DNA of 21,752 nucleotides from assembly GCF_000003605.2 (NCBI RefSeq), contig NW_003134368.1, positions 91,130 to 112,881 on the forward strand, written 5' to 3'. The position numbers and the translations under genes were made by a program. The notes beneath the pieces are model-generated. The model worked only from the letters and a program-made list of their open reading frames with translations, was not told where the DNA came from and did not search any database. Of this stretch, positions 1 to 10,000 are shown one piece after another (position 1 is the stretch's first letter; the number at the start of each line of letters is the position of its first letter). The stretch comes from Saccoglossus kowalevskii. Its lineage: Eukaryota > Hemichordata > Enteropneusta > Harrimaniidae.

Positions 1-441
1 GCAGCGACCACAAACGTATCCGTGTCCAGCCATTGGTTGGCCACGTAGAGGTCAAAATACGCGTTCTATTTTTAGGCGTTAAGTTTGGTTCTTCCGTTTC
101 ATCCCCTCCAGAATGTTCTACTTTCGCAGCCTAATCGCAGGTTTTTCCAAAAACGTCGAAAAAACACAAGAATTAGTAGAAATGTTCCTGTTTTGGGCGG
201 ATTATTGATAGAGAATAATTTCTTTATTACAAAAATGCTGAAAAACCGTGAGTTTTTGCCTTAGTTATTTTTTTATTGGCGAAAAACTGCGAACTCGGCA
301 AATTTGGTTGAACAACATCCCTTTATCAAATACACCCAGCGACACCAATGCCAGCTGACTGTGCTTCCGTTATGGATTCACAGTCAGCGAAGTGCTACGT
401 TTTGAAACCAAAGCTAAGTGCTTTAAACCACTTACCAAGGT
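1..441. other. Non-coding, intron 7 of the minus-strand gene, no feature seen
   Basis: I found no TM5-like exon on the minus strand and no recognisable domain on the plus strand. The stretch is less AT-rich than the introns further on. Confidence 0.4.
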
Positions 442-552
442 ATGGATTATCGCAATATTGGATTCATCGTGAATGAAGAGAAAGCAGAACGTGTGCGCCA
501 CATGCTGCGTGGTTCATCTTACATCGTTAAGTTCCAACGAGTTTTTACGTAA
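442..552 (+). CDS. Unassigned 36-codon ORF just before a histone-type stem-loop
   Basis: The frame from ATG 442 to TAA 550-552 reads MDYRNIGFIVNEEKAERVRH and on to MLRGSSYIVKFQRVFT. It is charged and non-repetitive, looks more protein-like than its surroundings, and stops 15 bases before a histone-like stem-loop. It is not the C-terminus of H1, H2A, H2B, H3 or H4. An AG lies just upstream (ACTTACCAAG), and an in-frame TAA is a few codons further up, so it could be the last exon of a spliced plus-strand gene entering from outside. It may also be chance or a pseudogene inside an intron of the minus-strand gene. Confidence 0.3.
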   Translation: MDYRNIGFIVNEEKAERVRHMLRGSSYIVKFQRVFT

Positions 553-567
553 AAACACAAACAAAAC

Positions 568-583
568 GGCCCTTTTCTGGGCC
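568..583 (+). terminator. Histone-type 3' mRNA stem-loop with downstream purine-rich element
   Basis: GGCCCTTTTCTGGGCC folds as a five-base-pair stem (GGCCC/GGGCC), preceded by ACAAAAC and followed by ACCACA. The metazoan histone stem-loop is GGYYYTTYTNARRRCC; this copy differs at one base, A to T at 578, which opens the pair closing the loop. A purine-rich stretch CCAAAAAGAGAA at 594-605 sits where the U7-binding histone downstream element is expected. No histone ORF precedes it, so it is either a relic of a histone 3' end or an unusual processing site. Confidence 0.55.
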
Positions 584-756
584 ACCACACACTCCAAAAA
601 GAGAACTACCGTAACAAACACACTATTTAAATAAATCAAATTCGTTCATTTTTGACAAATACAACTTTATTGTTGACCCCGTTCTTGGCTAAAAATCACC
701 CTGGGCATTTAACCGAGGATGTCCCCAACATGTAACTTTTGTGAAAACAGGGGGGT

Positions 757-786
757 GGGCGCTTGCCCAGGGAGGGGCGCTTGCCC
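757..786. repeat. G/C-rich direct repeat GGGCGCTTGCCC, two copies
   Basis: GGGCGCTTGCCC occurs at 757-768 and 775-786 within a G-rich run, in otherwise AT-rich intron 7. Each copy is itself a partial palindrome (GGGC...GCCC). Confidence 0.7.
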
Positions 787-965
787 GGGGTAATACGGTA
801 TGCAAATCAATACAAGCATTTCTTTTTCACTAATGCAGGAGTACAGAGTACAGAACATTGGGGGTGATCTAGATGGTTCTGGTACCAAAAATACTCATAG
901 ATGAAAATGTTGGAGTAACTCATAAGTAACAACCATGGAGTATGGTCGTTATACAGAACACTTAC

Positions 966-1002
966 CACATTACAGCTAGGTTTAGATATAAATAACAAAC
1001 AC
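966..1002 (-). CDS. TMEM116: TMEM116-like exon 7: second extracellular loop
   Basis: This small exon of 37 bases enters with one base (AG|G gives Arg) and leaves in phase 0. Both splice sites are strong: acceptor TTTTTATTTCTTTGCAG and donor AATGTG|GTAAGTGTT. It encodes CLLFISKPSCNV, which resembles the KCILMHSPPS stretch I recall from vertebrate TMEM116. The two Cys could pair with the one before TM3. TM5 should follow in the next exon, which I could not find between 1 and 965. Confidence 0.82.
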
Positions 1003-4000
1003 CTGCAAAGAAATAAAAATTGTTTTATGTCTCACAAGAAAATGCAGCAGCTAGTCTTTACACATCTTCGCTAGCCAAGGTCTAAGTTTATTCAGCCAAG
1101 CCTCTAAACAGACCTTGGCAGAACTACCATCAAATATGCATATTCTAACAGCACCCCAGTAGTCAGTTGTTGCTAATCATTGTCCAATCAGTTTGCATGT
1201 TACAAATCCCTCTTTGGCATTTCATTTTAAACAAAATGGTGGCACCCATGAATCGTGATATTTGTGATGATAAAATTGCGAAAGTTTTCGGTGTTGGTGC
1301 CCTCAAGCCTCATCAGGTACAGGCAATCGACGCAGTTTTGTGTGGGAAGGATGTCTTCATAGCGACAAAAACAGGACGTGGAATTTTATGTTATAATTTG
1401 GTACATCCAAGCTGATTGGGCGCCTTGTTTCAAGGTGCGCCTAATCAGATTTCGCTGCTTAAAGATACGCATTTAGCCTATGCGATCCCGCACGGTATCG
1501 TGTAGAGGCCTATAGGTCGATGACATGGGACCGTGCAATTCGGAAGATGATCTTTACAGGATATTTGATATTTAGTGAAATCAAGTGTCAAAATACTGAA
1601 TGAGGTGTTACAATACTAAAGTTTTAAATACCTCTTTCCACAATCATTATCATCTGGTTCATCACTTTTTATATTCAAATAAACGACAGGTACCATTAAT
1701 GCAATTGGTGCTAACCTGTATAAAATAGAAACAAATGAACATGAATACCATACATCCATAACACCCAAACTATTTTCCATAATTTCTACCCACCATGCAA
1801 ATACACACATACTGCGTAACGCCCAAACTATTTTCCATGATTTCTACTCACCATGCAAATACATACATACTACATAACACCCAAACTATTTTCCATGATT
1901 TCTACTCACCATGCAAATACACACATACTACGTAACAACCAAACTATTTTCCATAATTTCTACTCACCATGCAAATACATACACACTACGTAACACCCAA
2001 ACTATTTTCCATAATTTCTACTCACCATGCAAATACACACATACTACGTAACACCCAAACTATTTTCCATAATTTCTACTCACCATGCAAATACATACAC
2101 ACTACGTAACAACCAAACTATTTTCCATAATTTCTACTCACCATGCAAATACATACACACTACGTAACACCCAAACTATTTTCCATAATTTCTACTCACC
2201 ATGCAAATACACACATACTACGTAACACCCAAACTATTTTCCATAATTTCTACTCACCATGCAAATACATACACACTACGTAACACCCAAACTATTTTCC
2301 ATAATTTCTACTCACCAAGCAAATACATACATACTACATAACACCCAAACTATTTTCCATAATTTCTACTCACCATGCAAATACATACACACTACGTAAC
2401 ACCCAAACTATTTTCCATAATTTCTACTCACCAAGCAAATACATACATACTACATAACACGCAAACCATTTTCCATAATTTCTACTTACCATGCAAATAC
2501 ATACATACTACATAACACGCAAACCATTTTCCATAATTTCTACCCACCATGCAAATACATACACACTACATAACACGCAAACCATTTTCCATAATTTCTA
2601 CCCACCATGCAAATACATACACACTACATAACACCCAAACTATTTTCCATAATTTCTACCCACCATGCAAATACATACACACTACATAACACCCAAACTA
2701 TTTTCCATAATTTCTACCCACCATGCAAATACATACATACTACATAACACCCAAACTATTTTCCATAATTTCTACTTACCATGCAAATACATACATACTA
2801 CATAACACGCAAACCATTTTCCATAATTTCTACCCACCATGCAAATACATACATACTACATAACACCCAAACTATTTTCCATAATTTCTACTCACCATGC
2901 GAATACATACATACTACGTAACACCCAAACCATTTTCCATAATTTCTACTCACCATGCGAATACATACATACTACGTAACACCCAAACTATTTTCCATAA
3001 TTTCTACTCACCATGCAAATACATACACACTACGTAACACCCAAACTATTTTCCATAATTTCTACTCACCATGCGAATACATACATACTACGTAACACCC
3101 AAACCATTTTCCATAATTTCTACTCACCATGCGAATACATACACACTACGTAACACCCAAACTATTTTCCATAATTTCTACTCACCATGCGAATACATAC
3201 ACACTACGTAACACCCAAACTATTTTCCATAATTTCTACTCACCATGCGAATACATACATACTACGTAACACCCATACTATTTTCCATAATTTCTACCCA
3301 CCATGCGAATACATACATACTACGTAACACCCAAACCATTTTCCATAATTTCTACTCACCAAGCGAATACATACATACTACGTAACACCCAAACTATTTT
3401 CCATAATTTCTACTCACCAAGCGAATACATAATACTACGTAACACCCAAACTATTTTCCATAATTTCTACTCACCAAGCAAATACATACACACTACATAA
3501 CACCCAAACCATTTTCCATAATTTCTACTCACCAAGCAAATACATACATACTACGTAACACCCAAACTATTTTTCATAATTTCTACTCACCAAGCGAATA
3601 CATACATACTACGTAACACCCAAACTATTTTCCATAATTTCTACTCACCATGTGAATACATACACAGTACGTAACATCCAAACCATTTTCCATAATTTCT
3701 ACTCACCAAGCGAATACATAAACACTACATAACACCCAAACTATTTTCCATAATTTCTACTCACCAAGCGAATACATACATACTATGTAACACCTAAACT
3801 ATTTTCCATAATTTCTACCCACCATGCAAATACATACATACTACATAACACCCAAAACATTTTCCATAATGTCTACTCACCAAGCGAATATATACACACT
3901 ACGTAACACCCAAACCATTTTCCATGATTCCTAAAAAAAAATAAGTAAATAAAAGATCAAATCTGAAGCAAATCTATCTAAACTATGTACTATTTTCATC

Positions 4001-7000
4001 ATGTGTGGTATTTTGTAGCAATAAATGATACATACCTGCAAACAGTTGTTTGCTAGGAATTGGATAGTTTATATAATGTTCATGTGGTCAGAGTTTTGTA
4101 AAACTTGTCACGTCTTCATAATAAGTGAAATTATCATAAATACAAAATCTCATGATTTTCACTGACCCATGTAATTAGTCACTTGCTGTTTATGAATATT
4201 CATATTTTGAATCAGTAAAGTACACTAGACTAGACTAAATATGGAAGCATTTAATATATAGTTTATCAACCATAAATATGTATCCTAGTCAGTAGAAGTA
4301 TCATATATTCAAACTCACCATGAGTGGCCTCAGATCATTGGCTCTGTTCTGTTTATCTTTTATTCTTATATACACATTTAAAGCATAATTTACTGTCAGA
4401 AAAAATGTTGCAATGTGAAAAGCCTGAGAGAAAAAGAGAAGAAATATACATGTAAAGTCGACAAGTATTTATATGATGAGGGTAAACTACTGGATTAATA
4501 TGGATGGAGTGGAGATTTCATCAAATATACATGTAAAGTCGACAAGTATTTATATGATGAGGGTAAACTACTGGATTAATATGGATGGAGTGGAGATTTC
4601 ATCATTAAAACAGCAAACAGATAACACTTCTTTTATTTTATTTTGTCTATCCTGACTACTAAACCTTAAAAATAAGCGCATTTACAGAACGCGATACAGT
4701 GCAAGAACAAGATTTTCCATAATTCTTAGTGACATCATTTGTTTTGCAGGTCAAAATGTTGTTTGATGCATCATGTTTGTATCTCATAACATAAAATGGT
4801 GTTTGCAGTTTGTATAAATGATATTTTAGTCTGAGTTTGTCATCAATCATAGACATATCTGCCATATTGTTTATTGACATAGTTATCTATAACATACATT
4901 AATCATTTATGAGCACCATAATTTCTGCCATAAATTTGGTTCAAAGTTTTTATTGTATTTGTTCATGATTTCGTTGTTAATATTTGAGCAAATTGACACA
5001 ATCTTAAAATTAATATTACAAATATCAATTTGTTACAAAAACAAAATTACATTTTTGCAGATATTCTAACTATTCTAATTATGTAACAGTGAAATGTTGA
5101 TTTAGCAAATCGCTCTTGTAATTGTTGATTTCCTGTTCATCATCTGCATAAAAACAAAGAAAAACTGTCAAGTGTAATTTGATTCTGTTTGCAATGATAA
5201 AAAACTGATTCAACAAGGATCTGAAATAGCGGGTATCGTTGCTGGGTTACATGCAGAACATTGACTTTTTATATTGGGACTCAAAAAATACTTACTAATT
5301 TCATGTATGTATGGGGGTCTAAAAACTAACTCTGTGACACGATTGTGCGACTCGCCAAAAGTCGATTATTGCACTCTGCGACAGGATCGCAGTGTCACTC
5401 TGCGAAGAGCACGATTCCTATTGGTTGGTGGGTCGAACAGCGCGAATCCCAATGGTCGATCTTCACCGCATGCCTTATAAAAAATTAAGTTTTAAATGGT
5501 AAAAATGGTACGGTAAAAAAAAAAGTGTGTAAACACTATGTACCGGCGACATGCCGCACTGTTCGGTGATCGGCAAGCACATGGAAGGCAAATTGTGGGA
5601 CCAAACAAATGACACATGGTTTACGGTGATTAGACACATCACACCGCTGGCTAGAAAAGTTAAATAGTGTAACGTGTGCGTTGGTGTTGACTGCCTATTT
5701 ACGGTGTAACGTTATCGCCATCTTGGAGTTGTATAAGGCTTCGTCCCGACGACTATGCTCATTAGCATAGGCGGCAGCTTCAAAGCGAGTAGAACGTGAA
5801 GTACTTTTCACGCGTTCTGCAACGAATGTTGTACGTCTGCTTTAACTTTGTCGAGTGCATCAAGGAAAATAATTTGCATGCAGTGAAAAAAAAATCATTC
5901 ACAATGTGCAACGTTTTGCCATGACAGCAGTTGTTTGCAATCGTCTGCCTTCGTTTAGATCATAAACGGACTTCAAACTATTAGCTGGTATTTTAACCAG
6001 AAATGAAATTCTTTGTAACAGTTGTGAAAAGTAAACAAAAACGGCGTTGCTTTGTGGTATGAATGTAATTATTTTTGTATCATAATTTTCGAAGTCAGTA
6101 TTACTGAAAATTATGGTTTATTTTTTTAAATGAACGCCAAATTTTTGTGGTCCATATTGATCTTAATGTAGCGGGAAGGGAATTTTTTTTTTTCTTGATT
6201 TTTCAATAATTGATAAAACGGTTACTTTGTACCTTGATTCATCATCCCAGCTTTTTGAAATTTCGGAAAGATCAGTGCTCAAACGCTAACACTACTACCG
6301 TTTCGTTAATATTTGCATAATGTTTATAACATGTATTGTATATAGTATGATTATGCGTCAGCATAATCTGTGTTAATGCTCAGCAACGACACCTCAGTTT
6401 TAATCCCAAACACATGGACTTGCGCAACACACGCCAGTCGTAATCTCCGAGCACATGACATCAATGTGTGCCCCTATTCATAGGCACGCGACCTTCCATC
6501 CCGTGCACGCCTCGCCCGTGCTATTTCCATTCACACGCATATTGTAAGCTCATACTCTCGTGACAATCATTTTCCTAATCCTACTTGCCATGCAATCGTC
6601 AAGCTTTCCTGTATCCCGCTTTGCCTTAGCATAGTCATTCTACGTTCAGCAAGCGACCTGAACCCGTCTCCAAGCTATCCCACCCACCCTCATAATTTAA
6701 GCATTCCAATCCTGCATCATTCTGTATTACATTTCTACATTGTTTCAATAAAGTTAAGGGGGGGTTGTCATCGCAGTGCATGCGGGCACCACTCGATTAA
6801 CACGCTGCCATTCTTCGTGAATAGAGTCAAACATGCAACTCTGTGCACGGAAATGGTATCCGCAACGACGGTCGGGTGGTGACCCCTGCGTTGACTGGCC
6901 TCGATCACGTACCATGCTAATCTCTCCGTGATGTGAATCAAATCTGCGACTCACATCACGGAACAGGTTTCGGCGACGACGCTTGGCCTTGGCTCATACC

Positions 7001-10000
7001 CCTTCTGCTCTCAGGCAAGACTTGGTCTCTAGTGTCGTTTCTTAGCATTAACTACCGGTAATACTCTGTTGTTGACGATTCTGATAGAATGGGTGACAAG
7101 CTTCCTGTCGCAAACAATGCATATTAATCTAACGTCCATTGTCAGCATTATTATTATTCGTCTGAGAAATCGTTTTATTTTCTAAGTCTATATTCTATTT
7201 TAATAACACCATCTTACTAATGCAATGACGATGAAAAGCAAGAAAGCAAAGACGCCAATGACAGACGAGGCAAAGAAAAATCCGCAACTCAGGGTCATAT
7301 TTACCAATTTAGACTTGCCTGCAGCCTGTTGTGATTCCGATGAAAAATTACAGGACTTTTCGCATTCACCCCTCGTTTACGCAATTTATATTTATTTTTC
7401 AAGAATTTTTCATTGGAATCGCAACAGATTGCAAGCATGTCTAAGTCATATTATGACCAACCTCGCGAGTGGTTCGAAGGGGACGATTAGGCTGAAATAT
7501 TCGCATCAACGCGAAAGAGTTTCAACTACTTAACCGATGACGACACCGATACATGAGACCGTTGAGGGCCGGTGATCAGACGAGGAAGTGAGTACAGGAA
7601 ATCTGTTGCTCGTCGACATCAGCCAAATAAACAAAGCCATCGTTTCCGTTTATGCAGAGAGCGGGCACCCATCTAATTTTCCGTTGACACTGCCGTTTTA
7701 GTTTTCTATCTTCAGCAGTTGTTTCAAACCATTCACACAGCTTTACGTTACGTTTTTTCTCTCTTAATATTCTTAATAAAATGATATTGATTGCCTAGAA
7801 ACAGTTTGACCCGCTACACGCTTTATTTGGGAATTCAAAGTGATGAATATAGTCATAATAAATTTTACTTGCTAATGACAAAAAAAGAAGGTAACATCGT
7901 GTGAAACGTACTTCGCGCTCTACTCGCTTTAAAGCTGTCGCCTATGCTAATGAGCATAGTTGCGGACGAAGCCTTACAACTTCAAGATGGCGTTAATGTT
8001 ACCAGCTCCCTGATGTTACACCGTAATAAGGCAGCCAACACCAACGTGCATGTGTTCTGACGGATGTTATATATGTTAATAAATCAATGTTAAATACTTG
8101 CTGATTACCGAACCGTGCGGCATGTCGTCGGTAAATACTAGTTTACCGTAGTTCATGAGCAGTCGGCGAAATAACCATTTAAAACTGAACATTTCTATAA
8201 GGCATGCTGTGTACCCTTACATCGATCGATCATTGGGATTCACGCTGTTCGACTCACCAACCAATAGGAATCGTGATCTTCGCAGAGTGACACTGCGATC
8301 CTGTCGCAGAGTGCAATAATCGACACTCAGCAAGTCGCACAATTGCGTCGCAGTTAGTTTTTAGACCCCCATACTTACCTCCTAATTTCCGCAATAATAT
8401 ATCCGTATCACTTCATTTATTTACCACAAAGGATACGTTTATTTTTTTTTGTGTTAATTAACTTTTTAATAAATAGTATCTATCATGTCAGTATGTTTTT
8501 TTTTGTGTTGTTTACAAAGTGTGTGTGGAGAAAAAAGACGTTTTGAATTTATAATAAAGTCATTAGCAACATCTTGAATTAGCAAACCAATTCTCTCGCT
8601 AAATTCGCTAAAAAGACATGCTCACGTAAAAGACATGTTTTACAGTATTTGACGAGAGAATGAATCTATTTTATCATATTGAACTGTACCTGTGTGACGG
8701 CTTGCAAGTATGGACATTCTTCCATAATATCAAAGTTCACTCGTCCATTTTGGAATGAGACAATCCAAAATGTGGCACCAAGAACCCAGCAAATTGACAA
8801 ACACAAATCGGCTATTGATAAATGAAACAATGGTCTAACCTGCAAAAGAATTCCAAGATATTAGGACTATATAGTCTCCATTAGTAGCACACCACTATGC
8901 AAACAGGATATATACCAGTATGCAAAGTTAAGACAAAAAAACACCTACACATACCGTATGCAGAGATGCACTCACTATATACAGCACCACAAGTGATGCG
9001 TAGCTACAATGCTAGTAATATCTCATTTACCCATTCAGATTTATGGAAACAGACTTTGGGTTATCTCCATTGGCCAGATTTAATTTTTTTTGTATTAAGA
9101 TTATCAACCACAACATCTGTTAACGTTTAACAAACAATATTTATTTTTTAATATTTATTTATTCAGGAACTAGAAACACAGAGAAAAGCCCAGATGAAGT
9201 TGAATACTTACATCAAGGGTTGTGCATGAATTTCTATATATAGAATATACAATAATAGAACTGGCACCGATGATACTTAAAGATGCTACAATAATGTGTA
9301 CATAACTAAGTATTTTCATCTGTAAAAGAAGAAACATTGGAATTAGAAAAAAAACCTCACAAGGCTAGTGTTTATTTTACAATGCATGTTTGAATTTACT
9401 ACAAACAATTATTACATCTCACTGTTGTTACCTGTGCTGTGATTGGCTGAGACTATGTCACATGACATTGAATAAAAATGGATTGCATGGTATATTGCCT
9501 GCCAAATGGGGATTACATGGTATATCAAATGAATGACGTCACTGATATAGATATACTTTTGATGTTAAGGGTATTCTTTATATGAAGCAAATATGTACAT
9601 CATTTCAAAATGCCGAAACAGCAATTATTAGAAAACACTGCATTAAGAATATAATATATTGAAGTTTACAGAGAAATAATTTTCGTCCTTATAATTCACT
9701 ACCTCCATTTATCTTATGTTTTGAAAGCCCAATATAGAGCAACACAAACATACTAAGTAGTCATTTGTTAATGTAAACATAATTTGACAGACTAATTGTC
9801 AGAAAAACACTGCAATGTAGGACCAACTATTTTAAGAGTCTTTTATATTGAAGTTTACAGAGAAATGTTTTTCTACCTTGTAATTCACTATTTATTTAAA
9901 CATTTGATGGCATAATAATTTATCTCTGCTAAAGTCTTGCAAGATGCCTGTGTAAATTTTATAAAAGTGTCACTAACATGGCAGATTTAATATGGGGTCA

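Larger units (their letters stand above)
5303..8381. mobile_element. 3.1-kb DNA transposon with ~500-bp terminal inverted repeats
   Basis: The two ends are inverted copies of each other over about 500 bases. From the tips inward both read GTATGGGGGTCTAAAAACTA, then a TGCGAC-rich block, CCTATTGGTTGGTG, GACATGCCGCAC and CTATGCTCATTAGCATAG. Several small gaps and scattered differences show age. The direct repeat CTAATTTC flanks the ends at 5295-5302 and 8382-8389, a candidate 8-bp target duplication; a wider partial match (ATACTTAC...CTAATTTC) leaves the exact ends open. The 2.1-kb interior has no recognised transposase, so the element is probably non-autonomous or decayed. Long TIRs with 8-9 bp duplications recall Mutator-like elements, but the tips do not settle the class. 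It sits in intron 3 of the TMEM116-like gene. Confidence 0.8.

Noticed and set aside
1736..3930. CRISPR array or a repeat-protein gene
   Set aside because: Units are contiguous with no unique spacers, and 58 is not a multiple of three, so read-through frames shift and stop. The frame at 3303-3500 is a product of the repeat.
4036..4052. A 17-base microexon with AG and GTATGT borders and compatible phase
   Set aside because: Exon 5 at 3881-3930 has a much better acceptor, also fits the phases, and supplies the residues needed for a full TM4. Using the microexon alone would leave TM4 too short.
4319..4392. Shorter exon 4 using the acceptor TTTTTTCTGACAG
   Set aside because: The upstream acceptor at 4424 has a stronger pyrimidine tract and restores the AFHIATFFLT part of TM3 in phase 0; the short form breaks the frame.
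8897..9130. 77-codon plus-strand frame
   Set aside because: It lies inside the short intron 2 of the minus-strand gene and shows no domain or supporting signals.
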